Shown here: in pieces, positions 1 through 9,474 of the stretch | How the letters are laid out: the number at the start of each line of letters is the position of its first letter | Position numbering within the stretch: position 1 is the first letter of the stretch | From: Comamonas thiooxydans | GTDB lineage: Bacteria > Pseudomonadota > Gammaproteobacteria > Burkholderiales > Burkholderiaceae_C | DNA: 64,000 nt | NCBI RefSeq assembly: GCF_002157685.2 | Contig: NZ_AP026738.1 | Span: 3,100,001 to 3,164,000 of the forward strand | Reading direction: 5' to 3' | Position numbers and translations under genes: made by a program | Notes under the pieces: model-generated | Databases searched by the model: none | Told to the model about the DNA's origin: nothing | Seen by the model: only the letters and a program-made list of their open reading frames with translations

Positions 1-88
1 TCTACATGCATGCAACCCTCTGAGAAATTAATACTTAAAGAGCTCCGCCAAATATTATGAATGGTCAGAACCAACATAATTCTTACAA

Positions 89-112
89 GAAAATGATAAA
101 TTCGTCATTTTC
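89..112. promoter_or_regulatory. Inverted repeat upstream of the czcR-like gene
   Basis: Perfect 8-base arms GAAAATGA (89-96) and TCATTTTC (105-112) lie about 30 bases before the response-regulator start in an AT-rich leader. It could be an operator for the regulator itself or a weak hairpin. There is no T-run typical of a terminator directly after it. Confidence 0.4.
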
Positions 113-142
113 TAATATAAAAGATTCTTAAAAATACTGATT

Positions 143-835
143 ATGAAGATACTAGTTGTTGAAGATGAAGTAAAGCTCGCAGAATACCTTGTCAAAGGGC
201 TTGCAGAGGAAGGCTTCGTCGTCGATACAGCTCACAACGGGATCGACGGCTTACATTTAGCAATAGAACTTGACTATGATCTTGTCATTCTCGATGGAAT
301 GCTTCCCGGCATTGATGGATTAGCTGTTTTAGCCGCCCTAAAGCGCGAGAAGCCGACACCCGTTCTGATGCTCACAGCTCGCGGTCAGATAGAGGACCGG
401 GTAAAGGGACTCCAAAGCGGTGCCGACGACTACTTGGTGAAGCCATTCGCATTCTCCGAGCTCGTGGCACGCATGCATGTCTTGCTTCGTCGAAGTAATT
501 TGCACATGACGTCAGGAAGCTTTGAAGCGACTAACCTAGTCTTTGCCGATCTAGAGATGGATTTAGTTCGTCGCAGAGCCATTCGCTCGGGACAGAGACT
601 TGAGCTTACCGCCAAGGAGTTTAATCTTCTCAGCTTACTACTTCGCAGACAGGGAGAGGTTTTGTCACGCACTGAGCTGGCATCGCAAGTATGGGACATG
701 AATTTCGACAGTGAAACTAATGTTGTTGAAGTCGCTATACGCCGTCTTCGACTGAAGCTGGATCAGCCATTTGGACGACCACTTCTTCACACTGTGCGTG
801 GAATGGGCTATGTGCTTGAGTCTCGTCCTGTATGA
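143..835 (+). CDS. OmpR-family heavy-metal response regulator, CzcR/CopR-like
   Basis: DNA-binding response regulator of 230 residues. The receiver domain (about 1-115) shows the acidic pair ED at 7-9, the phospho-acceptor D51 in [10 protein letters not shown]78 and K100 in the LVKPF motif. The C-terminal part (about 130-228) is a winged-helix OmpR/PhoB domain with the family motif RGMGYVLE near the end. The start lies in an AT-rich leader. The stop overlaps the start of the histidine kinase gene (ATGA), so the two are translationally coupled. Placement just upstream of RND efflux genes makes this the metal-responsive activator of the czc-like operon by analogy with CzcRS/CopRS. The inducing metal cannot be read from sequence. 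Confidence 0.9.
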   Translation: MKILVVEDEVKLAEYLVKGLAEEGFVVDTAHNGIDGLHLAIELDYDLVILDGMLPGIDGLAVLAALKREKPTPVLMLTARGQIEDRVKGLQSGADDYLVKPFAFSELVARMHVLLRRSNLHMTSGSFEATNLVFADLEMDLVRRRAIRSGQRLELTAKEFNLLSLLLRRQGEVLSRTELASQVWDMNFDSETNVVEVAIRRLRLKLDQPFGRPLLHTVRGMGYVLESRPV

Positions 836-2166
836 ATACCAAATCAGTACCACACTTAGCTGGCCGCCTAGCTCGTGTACTTGCACTTCAAACCATCGTA
901 GGCCTCGGACTTGTCTGTATCGCTGTCTACTTGGTCATATCAATCACATTGACTGAACGGCAGCAAGACACTTTAGATCACAAACAAACAGCGATTGAAA
1001 TCCTATTGAAACAAGGTCGTGCGCTGCATTCTTCCGAAGCCATCAAACATTTGCTCAAAGACTATCTCACGGGTCATGATGAGCTATCTCTAAAGCTCGT
1101 TTCCGTTGCAGGAGATAACATTGTTGAAGTTCCACGCGGATCTGAAAATGCTGGCCATGTTTTGTCGCGCCGATTCACGGTGAACGTTATTGCGGAGGGT
1201 CGCGGTGTAGAGCCTATGCAGGCAATTTTGCTTCTCGACCGCAGACCAGATGAGCGATTGCTCAGCCGTCTTGGATGGACTCTTGGACTCGCTGCTGTAG
1301 CGGGGGGACTGCTTGTGTCACTTGCAAGCACATGGCTAGTAAGAGTTGGTCTAAAGCCCTTGCGCTCGCTGGTGGAGCAAACGCGCAACCTATCCGCAAA
1401 CGACCTAAATCGGCGCCTTGATGACAGTCATCAACCTCAAGAGCTGAGGCCTTTGGTAGCGCAGTTCAATGCTTTACTAGATAGGTTGGCTAAGGCATAT
1501 CAGCAAATGGAAGCTTTCAATGCGGACGTAGCACATGAGCTAAATACGCCTCTGACGACCCTCATAAGCAGCAGTGAGCTTGCCCTGCGTAAACCACGTA
1601 GTGGGCCTGAGTTGCAAGAGGCACTAGCTTCAAACCTTGAGGACCTGCGACGGATGGCCGGTATCGTCGCCGATATGCTATTTCTATCCAATGCAGACCG
1701 AGGGGTTGAAGCAAGACGCACGAACGTGGACAGCTTGGCAGAGCTTGCTTTCGAAGTGGCAGAGTTCCACGAAGCGGCAATACAAGAGGCTCAACTTCAA
1801 GTTGTGATTGTGGGCGATGCCTCCGCCACAGTGGATGCACGATTACTGCGACGAGCACTGTCCAACCTCCTGGGCAACGCAACTCGTTATGCAGAAAGAG
1901 GTTCGACAATTCAAGTTGAAATTGCGCGCAGCAATGTAGACAGCTCGATTCGCATCGCGGTGATCAACAATGGGACTGAAATCGACCCGATACATCTGCC
2001 TCGATTATTTGACCGGTTCTATCGGGCAGACTCCTCCCGCACTCAAGCGAACCACAACCATGGCTTAGGTTTGACTATCGTAGCGGCGATTGCTCGAATG
2101 CATGGTGGAACTACTTTCGCCACTTCGAGCAACAGAACCACCACGATCGGAGTCAGCTTCTCTTGA
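832..2166 (+). CDS. Heavy-metal sensor histidine kinase, CzcS/CusS-like
   Basis: Membrane sensor kinase of 444 residues. Membrane segments are at about 18-40 and 150-171 and flank a periplasmic sensor region of about 110 residues. A HAMP linker follows (about 172-225). H235 lies in the H-box [11 protein letters not shown]. The N-box is [10 protein letters not shown], followed by an F-box-like RLFDRFYR and the GLGLTIV G2 box. The usual DxGxG box reads INNGTEI; an Asn-Gly form here is common in CusS/CopS-type kinases, so it is not evidence of inactivity. It overlaps the regulator gene by 4 bases. The phosphorylation partner is inferred from that adjacency. Confidence 0.9.
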   Translation: MNTKSVPHLAGRLARVLALQTIVGLGLVCIAVYLVISITLTERQQDTLDHKQTAIEILLKQGRALHSSEAIKHLLKDYLTGHDELSLKLVSVAGDNIVEVPRGSENAGHVLSRRFTVNVIAEGRGVEPMQAILLLDRRPDERLLSRLGWTLGLAAVAGGLLVSLASTWLVRVGLKPLRSLVEQTRNLSANDLNRRLDDSHQPQELRPLVAQFNALLDRLAKAYQQMEAFNADVAHELNTPLTTLISSSELALRKPRSGPELQEALASNLEDLRRMAGIVADMLFLSNADRGVEARRTNVDSLAELAFEVAEFHEAAIQEAQLQVVIVGDASATVDARLLRRALSNLLGNATRYAERGSTIQVEIARSNVDSSIRIAVINNGTEIDPIHLPRLFDRFYRADSSRTQANHNHGLGLTIVAAIARMHGGTTFATSSNRTTTIGVSFS

Positions 2167-2394
2167 AGCTCACACAATCAATTGCTTGACGAGCTTGGCT
2201 GTCTAGGGGTCCGCTTAGCGAGCGCCCCTCCGAGCTCAAGACGCAGTTCATAAGGGGGAATTAGACGTCAAGCCGGAACATAGAAAGACTGATGCAAGCC
2301 TGCTCTGACATTGAACAGTCCCTTCAGACACCAAAAAGCTGCACAGCATCCACAAAGAAGTTGGGGAATCTCACGACCCTATAATTCTTCGACT

Positions 2395-2748
2395 ATGCCC
2401 CGCCGTCTGGCCTTAATGTGCGTAATGCTGAGTATCTTTTGGCAAGCCCTTTCGGTGGCTGGCCAACTGCCCGTATTCGCCTCTCACGAGGAACTTGAAC
2501 ACGCTGCAATGCACCTTCAAGAGGAAGGCCACTACCATCATCATGATGGCGAGCTAGAGTTCGATGACTCCTCGAACTCTAGATTGCACTTGATGGCCGA
2601 CGCGATGCCGCTAGGGGCTTTTCAAGCAAGTTCAGTGGGTGTTCCAGTGCCTGACTGGGAAAACATCCCGCCAGACGTGACTCCTGCATCTCTCATTCCA
2701 GATCCCATCCTGGAAGGTCTGCGGCGCCCGCCCAAACAGACAGCCTAG
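2395..2748 (+). CDS. Small exported His-rich protein, CzcI-like
   Basis: A hydrophobic N-terminal segment (PRRLALMCVMLSIFWQALSV) is followed by a His/Glu-rich stretch with HEELEHAAMH and HYHHHDGE, then a tail without recognised domains. The size, position before the outer-membrane factor gene and metal-binding character resemble CzcI of Cupriavidus, a periplasmic modulator of Czc. Sequence identity to CzcI could not be tested. An in-frame TTG at 2311 would add 28 residues ahead of the signal peptide. The ATG at 2395 is preferred because it begins directly at the signal sequence, although it lacks a clear ribosome binding site. Confidence 0.6.
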   Translation: MPRRLALMCVMLSIFWQALSVAGQLPVFASHEELEHAAMHLQEEGHYHHHDGELEFDDSSNSRLHLMADAMPLGAFQASSVGVPVPDWENIPPDVTPASLIPDPILEGLRRPPKQTA

Positions 2749-2866
2749 CTCACTTTCACCATAGGTCGGCTTCAATAGTTTGAAGTCACTCCTTCGTTCG
2801 TGCGTGCTTTAGTCATCGCGGTATCTTGCGAGGTATTGCATCGCACTCAGAGCATCTAGAGGCTTT

Positions 2867-4126
2867 GTGAACCCCAAATTCAAATGGAGGCTCTGCATTC
2901 TTGCAGGGCTGACATTGGCGTGCCCTTCATATGCACAGCCAATGGAAGGCGTTGCTGCGTCAAATTTGAGCGGCAACACTCAAAATACAACCCTGGCGTC
3001 TGCCGTTGAGGCAGCCTGGAGCCGTGCCGTAGCCTCTGCTGAGGCGGCAGGCATTTCTCGGCAGGCTATCGCTGAACAGAAAGCGTCAAGCACGCTCTGG
3101 GCTGCACCACCCTCAGTTGAGTTGAGTCACCGAAACGATCGCCTGCAAAACAACAACGGCGTCCGCGAAACGGAAGTAGCGCTGGCAGTCCCTATCTGGC
3201 TCCCCGGGCAGAAAAGTGCCAAGCAGTTGGCCGCAGACTCGCTGTCATCACTCTCTCTAGCTGCTGAGGCCGAAGGGAAGCTACGTATTGCAGAGATAGT
3301 CCGTGAGCTGCATTGGCAGATTGCGGAGCTGCAGGCCAGCCAAACGTTGTCGAAACAACAGACCAGCATTTTTGCGGCCATCGCATCCGACGTGGATAAA
3401 CGTGTCAAAGCTGGCGATCTGGCGAAAGCAGATGCCTTGGCCGCCCAAGGCGAGCTACTAAGTGCACAAGCTGCCGAGTCGCAGGCAGAGACTCAGCTGA
3501 ACGCCGCTAAGCGCCAGTGGACAGCTCTGACCGGCCTGGCTCAGACGCCCGACGCGACCTTGTCGAATGTCGAAAGCGCATCTCCTCGCAAGCTGGATAA
3601 GCACCCTGAAATACTGCGTGTGGAGCAGCAAGTAGACCTGGCTCAAAAGCGTTTGAATTTGGTCCTCAAATCAAATCGAAGTGCTCCAGAGTTGATCACC
3701 AAACTCAGGCAGGACCTCCCAGGCCGCAGCCAGGGCTCAGCCTACAGCTTAGGCCTAGCAGTCCGTATTCCATTCGGCACAGACGATAGAAACGCGCCAT
3801 TGCAAGCTGCCGCTTGGACTGAGCTGGAGGTGGCACAAAGTAAGGAACAAGTGCTTCGAGCTCAGTTGTCTGCTCGCATGGAGAGCGCAAAAGCTGCAGC
3901 ACAAGCAAGCCAGTTGCAGCTGCAAAAAGGGAGTGAAAAAGCCACTTTGCTCAACGAGAGAGCCAAGTTGATTCGAGCCTCTTTCAATGCAGGCGAAACA
4001 TCTCTCCCAGAACTCCTGCGCGCCGCCAGTGCTGCTGCTCAAGCCGACTACAGCGCTGCTCGCCAGGAAGCCGCATTTGGCCTCGCACGTGCACGCCTTC
4101 AACAAGCCTACGGACAACTGCCATGA
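2867..4126 (+). CDS. czcC: Outer-membrane factor of RND metal efflux, CzcC-like
   Basis: TolC-superfamily protein of 419 residues starting at GTG, with AGAGG 5 bases upstream. The signal peptide has a lipobox-free ...LACPSYA|QP pattern. The body is Ala/Gln/Leu-rich with two long helical repeats (about 120-240 and 310-415), as in outer-membrane channel proteins. The motif VALAVPIWLPGQKSA is typical of CzcC-type channels. The role is to carry cations from the inner-membrane pump across the outer membrane. The last codons overlap the start of the next gene (4123), supporting one transcript with czcB and czcA. Confidence 0.88.
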   Translation: MNPKFKWRLCILAGLTLACPSYAQPMEGVAASNLSGNTQNTTLASAVEAAWSRAVASAEAAGISRQAIAEQKASSTLWAAPPSVELSHRNDRLQNNNGVRETEVALAVPIWLPGQKSAKQLAADSLSSLSLAAEAEGKLRIAEIVRELHWQIAELQASQTLSKQQTSIFAAIASDVDKRVKAGDLAKADALAAQGELLSAQAAESQAETQLNAAKRQWTALTGLAQTPDATLSNVESASPRKLDKHPEILRVEQQVDLAQKRLNLVLKSNRSAPELITKLRQDLPGRSQGSAYSLGLAVRIPFGTDDRNAPLQAAAWTELEVAQSKEQVLRAQLSARMESAKAAAQASQLQLQKGSEKATLLNERAKLIRASFNAGETSLPELLRAASAAAQADYSAARQEAAFGLARARLQQAYGQLP

Positions 4127-4731
4127 ATTCCCCGCTTTCAATTCCTCGCGTTGCTAAACGTTTGTTCTTACTGAGCAGCCTCGCTCTTTCTTCGGGGGTC
4201 GCTCTCGCAGCCCCTGGCGCACACGGTCCCAATGGCGAACACTTGGACTCAGCCCCAACCGCTGGAGCTAGCTCCTCTGCACCACGGTTTGAGGCTAAGT
4301 CTGAAAGCTATGAACTGGTTGGGCGTCTCCAAGACGGCGAGCTCTCCATGTTCATCAACCGATTCGCCACCAATGAGCCTGTAGATCAAGCCAAGGTGGA
4401 AGTCGAGCTAGGCCAACTGAAAGCCCCCGCGCCATATAACTCGGACCAGGGCGACTATGCCGTGGCTGACGAGAAGTTTCTGGCAGAACTGAGAAAAAAA
4501 GGTGCTCATGCGCTGGTAATAACAATTCTGGACGGCAGTGACTCTGACCTTCTAGATGGGACCTTAAATGTTGCGAATGCTGCAATGCATGAACCAGCAC
4601 ATTCACATACCGGCGATAACGCCCTGATTTTGGGTGGTTTGATGTTTGTAGCACTTATGTTGACAGGTGGCCTCGGCTGGCTTATTGGCAGCGCCTCTCG
4701 CAACAACACTGCAAAGAGAGATGCCCAATGA
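4123..4731 (+). CDS. Small exported membrane-anchored protein of the czc-like operon
   Basis: Protein of 202 residues with a signal peptide ending near ALAA, a soluble periplasmic domain and one C-terminal membrane helix (about 165-190). Directly after the signal peptide it carries PGAHGPNGEHLD, the same 12 residues found at the same place in the next protein, CzcB. The middle part (GRLQDGELSMFINRFATNEP) resembles the extra N-terminal domain found in some CzcB proteins. It may therefore be a CzcB N-domain made as a separate subunit. Its start overlaps czcC and its stop overlaps czcB (ATGA). Its function has not been identified here; a metal-handling or adaptor role is inference. Confidence 0.7.
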   Translation: MNSPLSIPRVAKRLFLLSSLALSSGVALAAPGAHGPNGEHLDSAPTAGASSSAPRFEAKSESYELVGRLQDGELSMFINRFATNEPVDQAKVEVELGQLKAPAPYNSDQGDYAVADEKFLAELRKKGAHALVITILDGSDSDLLDGTLNVANAAMHEPAHSHTGDNALILGGLMFVALMLTGGLGWLIGSASRNNTAKRDAQ

Positions 4732-5846
4732 AGCGATTTATCCTCCTCTCAACACTTGCAATCACATCTGTGGCTCAGGCTTCTCCCGGCGCTCATGGTC
4801 CCAACGGAGAGCATCTGGATACGGCCTCGGCCACTCCATCGGCAGCAGGTTTGAGTCGCCTGCCTGATGGCAGCGTCAATGTGCCCATGCTGTCCCAGCG
4901 TCGATTGGCAATTCGCACGGAAATTGCCTCGATGTCCGAAGCAAGCGCAACCATCGAACTGCCAGCCAAAGTCATTGCAGACCCCAATGCCAGTGGCCTG
5001 GTTCAGACGGTTGTGGGCGGAAAGATTGAGGCCGGAGCTCAAGGCTTGCCGTTCGCTGGCAAGACTGTACGCAAAGGGGAAGTCTTAGCGGTTGTGGCCC
5101 ATCACGCTGACCCCCTGGCCTTATCTGGGCAACGTTCCCAGTTGGCCGAGCTCAGAGGTGCCCGAGAAATTGCACAAAAGCGTGTGGAGCGGCTTAAAGG
5201 GCTTGAAGGCACTGTCCCGCGCAAAGAGATTGAAGCAGCTCAGACAGAACTTTCAAGCCTGAGGGCGCGTGAAAGCGCAATCGGTGGCGGCCTTGCTGCC
5301 AAGGAAAGCGTAGCGGCTCCCGTCTCAGGTGTAATCGCCAGCGCCAACGTAGTGCTTGGCCAGGTTGTCGAATCCAAGGATGTCTTGTTTGAGATCACCG
5401 ATCCAGCCAAGGTCATGGTGGAAGCGACAACGGCCGATCCTGCTCTAGCAGCCAACATCAGTGCAGCAACGATCAAAGCGACGCCAGGTGTCCGTTTGGA
5501 GCTCATTGGCGCTGGTCGTAGCTTGCGTGATGGAGTATTGCCGCTGACTTTCAAGGCGGTCGCGTCCGATGGTACGCAACAGCTACCGATTGCTATTGGC
5601 CAACCTGTCACCGTGATCGCCAACTCCAAGCAAAGTGTCAAAGGCTTTGTTCTTCCCGCACAGGCGATCACCCGCAATCCGGCCAATGAGCCTGTCGTCT
5701 GGATCAAGTCAGGAGCAGAGCGCTATATCCCGCAACCCGTGCAGTACCAAGCACTGGATGCGAGCAGGATCGTTGTCACCAAGGGGCTTGGCGATGAAAA
5801 CCGGGTCGTGGTTCAAGGTGCGGCGCTGATCGCACAAATCCGCTGA
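4728..5846 (+). CDS. czcB: Periplasmic adaptor (membrane fusion protein), CzcB-like
   Basis: HlyD/CzcB-family adaptor of 372 residues that links the RND pump to the outer-membrane channel. It has a signal peptide, then PGAHGPNGEHLD shared with the upstream protein, then a biotinyl-lipoyl-like half (about 85-125), an alpha-hairpin (about 130-185), the second lipoyl half (AAPVSGVIASANVVLGQVV) and beta-barrel and membrane-proximal domains. The C-terminal region (VLPAQAITRNPANEPVVW) is typical of the family. It overlaps the preceding gene by ATGA, and czcA follows after 15 bases. Confidence 0.9.
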   Translation: MKRFILLSTLAITSVAQASPGAHGPNGEHLDTASATPSAAGLSRLPDGSVNVPMLSQRRLAIRTEIASMSEASATIELPAKVIADPNASGLVQTVVGGKIEAGAQGLPFAGKTVRKGEVLAVVAHHADPLALSGQRSQLAELRGAREIAQKRVERLKGLEGTVPRKEIEAAQTELSSLRARESAIGGGLAAKESVAAPVSGVIASANVVLGQVVESKDVLFEITDPAKVMVEATTADPALAANISAATIKATPGVRLELIGAGRSLRDGVLPLTFKAVASDGTQQLPIAIGQPVTVIANSKQSVKGFVLPAQAITRNPANEPVVWIKSGAERYIPQPVQYQALDASRIVVTKGLGDENRVVVQGAALIAQIR

Positions 5847-5861
5847 ACTGTGAGGTGACAC

Positions 5862-8800
5862 ATGTTCAACTGGATTGTTCGCAACAGCCTGCATAACCGG
5901 CTGTTTGTGCTGGCGTTCGCTGCGATATTGATGGTCTACGGGATCATCACGGCGGTCAAAACGCCTGTTGACGTCTTCCCGGACCTCAACAAACCTCTGA
6001 TCACTGTTTTGACCGAAGCCGGGGGCATGGCCCCCGAAGAAGTCGAGCAGCTGGTGACTTTCCCCATTGAAACAGCATTGAATGGCATGCCGGGGGTCAC
6101 TCGCGTGCGCTCCATGTCCGGGGTCGGTTTGTCGATTCTCTATGCCGAGTTTGACTGGGGAACTGACATCTACCGCAATCGCCAGTTGGTGGCGGAGCGG
6201 CTTGCGCTCGTACGCGAGCGACTTCCCGCTGATGTGGTGCCGGTGATGGGCCCTGTGTCCTCCATCATGGGTGAGGTCATGCTGCTGGCCCTGCCCTTGA
6301 ATGTGAGCGAAAAAGGCGCATCGGCCGCAACCCCCATGCAGGCTCGGGAGTATGCAGACTTTGTGCTGCGCCCCCGCTTGTTGGCTGTCCAAGGTGTTTC
6401 GCAAGTCATTCCCATTGGGGGTGAAGTACGTCAATTGCGTGTGGAGCCTGACACCGCCCGGATGGCTCAGTTCGGCGTCACCCTTTCTCAGCTTGAAACG
6501 GCTCTCAAGGGGTTTGCTGGCAACGCAGGCGGTGGTTTCATCGACCTCAATAGCAAGGAATATCTGATCCGCCACATTGGGCGTACCAACAAGGTCGAGG
6601 ACCTGCGGTCCGCTGCAGTGGCCTGGCGCGATGGCCGTCCGATCCGCCTGGAGCAAGTTGCCAATGTCCGCTTCGCTGCGGCCATGAAACGCGGTGACGG
6701 TGGTTACAACGGCTCTCCTGCGGTCATCGTCAGCGTTCAGAAGCAGCCTGAAGCCGATACGGTTCGTGTGACCCGCGACATCGAGCAAGCCCTTCGCGAG
6801 CTCGGTAAGGGCCGCCCAGAAGGAATCAATGAACCCAGAGCCTTGTTTCGGCAGGCCGACTTCATTGAAGCCTCTATTGGCAATGTGACGGAAGCACTGC
6901 GTGACGGGGCCGTCATGGTCGCCATCGTGCTGTTTGCCTTCCTGCTTTCAGCCAGAACCACGTTGATCTCACTGGTCGCCATCCCGCTGTCACTGGCTGC
7001 CACGGCATTGGTATTTCACTGGCTGGGCCAATCAATCAATGTGATGACCTTGGGTGGACTTGCCATTGCCATTGGCGAGCTGGTTGACGATGCGGTGGTG
7101 GACGTAGAAAACATTCTGCGCAGACTCAAGCAAAACCGAGAGCTGGAGCACCCGGTGCCGACGCTTGAGGTTGTCCGCAAAGCCAGCGTGGAAGTCCGCT
7201 CCGGTATCGTCTATGCCACGGCCATCGTGGTGCTGGTGTTCGTGCCGCTGTTTGCCCTGCCAGGGGTTGAAGGCCGCTTGTTCTCACCGCTGGGGATCGC
7301 CTACATCATCTCCATCCTGGCTTCCATGCTGGTGTCGATGACGGTGACGCCGGTGCTGTGCTCCTACCTCCTGCCAAGGATGAAGCGCATCGATCATGGG
7401 GACAGTCCCATCGTCAAACGCCTCAAGCACTGGGATGAAAAGCTGCTGGCCTGGTCTTTCCCAAGAGGCAAGGCGCTGATGGCTGCGGCCTTGGCCGCAG
7501 TAGTGATTGCACTAGCCAGCGTTCCCTTCTTCCCAAGAGCGTTCCTGCCAGCCTTCAACGAAGGCTCTCTGGTTCTGGGCATGGTGTTCAATCCGGGGAC
7601 GTCATTGGCAGAGGCCAATCGAATGGGCTCCTTGGCTGAGACCTTGATCATGGAAGTGTCGGAGGTTACTCAGGTCGGGCGCAGAACAGGTCGAGCCGAG
7701 CTGGACGAGCATGCAGAAGGCGTTCACTCTGCCGAAATTGACGTGGACCTGAAGCGCAGCGAACGCGACCGTGAAGCCGTGATGGCCGATATTCGCGCCA
7801 AGCTGTCCGTGCTGCCCGCACAAGTCGCCGTAGGCCAGCCGATTTCTCACCGCCTGGATCACTTGCTGTCCGGTGTCCGGGCTCAGATCGCCCTGAAGAT
7901 CTCCGGTGACGATACCGACACGCTGCGTGGCCTGGCCGAGCAAATGCGGCAAAGCCTCTCAACCATCCCTGGCCTGGTTGACCTGACTGTCGAGAAGCAG
8001 GTGCTGATTCCTCAGATTACTGTGCGTCTTGATCATCAGAAGGCTGCCCAGGTGGGGCTGGCTCCCGGAGAGGCTATTCGGGTGCTGCAAGCGCTGACGG
8101 ACGGTGCTCATGGTGCACAGATCGTGGATGGCCCTCGTCGCTACGAGCTGGTGTTGCGTTTGCCTGATGAAGGTCGCAGCCCGCAAGATCTGGCTCGAAC
8201 CCTGATCGACACGCCGGCTGGCCGGATTCCTGTCTCCGCTATTGCGACGGTTTCCGAGACAGATGGACCCAACCAGATCGGCCGGGAAAACGGCCGCCGT
8301 CGCATCGTTGTCTATGCCAACACGGACGGCTCAGACATGAGTCGTATCGTGCGTGACATTCGTGCGGTGATCGATCGCACCCAGCTGCCGACCGGCAATT
8401 CCATCTCCCTGGAAGGCCAGTTCCAAGCTCAGGAGCAGGCGACGCAAAAGATTATCTGGCTCTCTCTGATGTCGCTGGCATTGGTGTTCCTGGTGCTGTA
8501 CACGCGCTATCGCTCGACAACGCTGGCGTTGATCATCATGGCCAACATTCCCTTGGCACTGGTAGGCAGTGTGATTGCCATGTGGCTTTCAGGGATCACG
8601 CTCTCCGTGGCCTCCATGGTTGGCTTCATTACCTTGACGGGTATTGCAGTTCGCAACGGCATCCTCAAGGTGAGCCACTACATCAACCTCTGCAAGTTTG
8701 AAGGGGAGCAGTTCGGCCAACCCACGGTTGTCCGAGGCTCGCTGGAGCGCTTGACGCCTGTGCTGATGACTGCGCTGGTAGCTGCGTTTGCCCTGACGCC

Positions 8801-9005
8801 GTTGTTGCTGTCGGCAGATGCTGCAGGCAAGGAAATTTTGCACCCAGTCGCGGTGGTCATCTTCGGTGGCTTGGTGAGTTCCACACTCCTCGACACACTG
8901 CTGACTCCACTGATGTACCTGGCATTTGGCCGAAAAGCCACCGAGAAGCTTCTGGCTCCCAATCCAGATGCCGAAGGCACGCCTGAGCAACAGGAAGCGT
9001 TTTAA
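5862..9005 (+). CDS. czcA: RND heavy-metal efflux pump, CzcA/CusA family
   Basis: Inner-membrane proton-driven cation exporter of 1047 residues, full length for the HME-RND family. GAGGTG precedes the ATG. The expected layout is present: TM1 at about 12-32, a large periplasmic loop, TM2-TM6 (about 345-490), a second loop and TM7-TM12 to about 1015. The substrate-class motif in TM4 reads [15 protein letters not shown] (about 402-416). This differs from the DFGxxVDGAVV form of classical CzcA and from the CusA form, so the metal (Zn, Co, Cd, Ni or other) should not be assigned from the name. It is the last of the three structural efflux genes. Confidence 0.93.
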   Translation: MFNWIVRNSLHNRLFVLAFAAILMVYGIITAVKTPVDVFPDLNKPLITVLTEAGGMAPEEVEQLVTFPIETALNGMPGVTRVRSMSGVGLSILYAEFDWGTDIYRNRQLVAERLALVRERLPADVVPVMGPVSSIMGEVMLLALPLNVSEKGASAATPMQAREYADFVLRPRLLAVQGVSQVIPIGGEVRQLRVEPDTARMAQFGVTLSQLETALKGFAGNAGGGFIDLNSKEYLIRHIGRTNKVEDLRSAAVAWRDGRPIRLEQVANVRFAAAMKRGDGGYNGSPAVIVSVQKQPEADTVRVTRDIEQALRELGKGRPEGINEPRALFRQADFIEASIGNVTEALRDGAVMVAIVLFAFLLSARTTLISLVAIPLSLAATALVFHWLGQSINVMTLGGLAIAIGELVDDAVVDVENILRRLKQNRELEHPVPTLEVVRKASVEVRSGIVYATAIVVLVFVPLFALPGVEGRLFSPLGIAYIISILASMLVSMTVTPVLCSYLLPRMKRIDHGDSPIVKRLKHWDEKLLAWSFPRGKALMAAALAAVVIALASVPFFPRAFLPAFNEGSLVLGMVFNPGTSLAEANRMGSLAETLIMEVSEVTQVGRRTGRAELDEHAEGVHSAEIDVDLKRSERDREAVMADIRAKLSVLPAQVAVGQPISHRLDHLLSGVRAQIALKISGDDTDTLRGLAEQMRQSLSTIPGLVDLTVEKQVLIPQITVRLDHQKAAQVGLAPGEAIRVLQALTDGAHGAQIVDGPRRYELVLRLPDEGRSPQDLARTLIDTPAGRIPVSAIATVSETDGPNQIGRENGRRRIVVYANTDGSDMSRIVRDIRAVIDRTQLPTGNSISLEGQFQAQEQATQKIIWLSLMSLALVFLVLYTRYRSTTLALIIMANIPLALVGSVIAMWLSGITLSVASMVGFITLTGIAVRNGILKVSHYINLCKFEGEQFGQPTVVRGSLERLTPVLMTALVAAFALTPLLLSADAAGKEILHPVAVVIFGGLVSSTLLDTLLTPLMYLAFGRKATEKLLAPNPDAEGTPEQQEAF

Positions 9006-9064
9006 AGCAATTACGGGCTTTGAGGCGCAGCCCTTGATGCGCCTCGCTTTAGCTAGGAATAGTT

Positions 9065-9436
9065 ATGAAAAAACTGCTGTCTGCAGCTGTCCTGGGCCTT
9101 TCTCTGATCAGCATGAACGCCATGGCTCATGGCACTGCCAAGCCTCAGCACGGAGGCATTGTCCAATCGGCCAGCGATCTGTCCTTTGAGCTGGTTCCAC
9201 AAGCCAATGGTGCTGCCATCTACGTAATCGATCACGACGATCCTGCTGACGTGAGCAAGATGGGCGGCAAACTGACTGCGCTCAATGGTGCGGAAAAATC
9301 TGAAGCCGACATCAAGCCTGCCGGTGGCAACAAACTTGAAGCAACGGGTATTAAGGTTGCCAAAGGCAGCAAAGTCGTTGCGACCATCACCGGCGTTGAG
9401 GGCCAAACTGTCACCGTGCGCTTTTCGGTGAAGTAA
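9065..9436 (+). CDS. Small periplasmic protein of the metal efflux operon
   Basis: Protein of 123 residues with a clear signal peptide cleaved after NAMA and a mature N-terminus HGTAKPQHGG that could bind metal. The rest (about 90 residues) is predicted to be a small beta-rich domain with no Cys. It lies 59 bases after czcA and 38 bases before a His-rich transporter, on the same strand, so it is probably co-transcribed. No named family was recognised; a periplasmic metal-binding accessory role is inferred from context. Confidence 0.7.
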   Translation: MKKLLSAAVLGLSLISMNAMAHGTAKPQHGGIVQSASDLSFELVPQANGAAIYVIDHDDPADVSKMGGKLTALNGAEKSEADIKPAGGNKLEATGIKVAKGSKVVATITGVEGQTVTVRFSVK

Positions 9437-9474
9437 TACCCAGCTCGACTAAGCATAGGTAAGACGAGGTAGTT

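Noticed and set aside
1..142. Possible left island end or rtcB 3' part at the window start
   Set aside because: The sequence does not encode RtcB-like residues and reads as a normal leader of the response-regulator gene; the left end lies outside the window.
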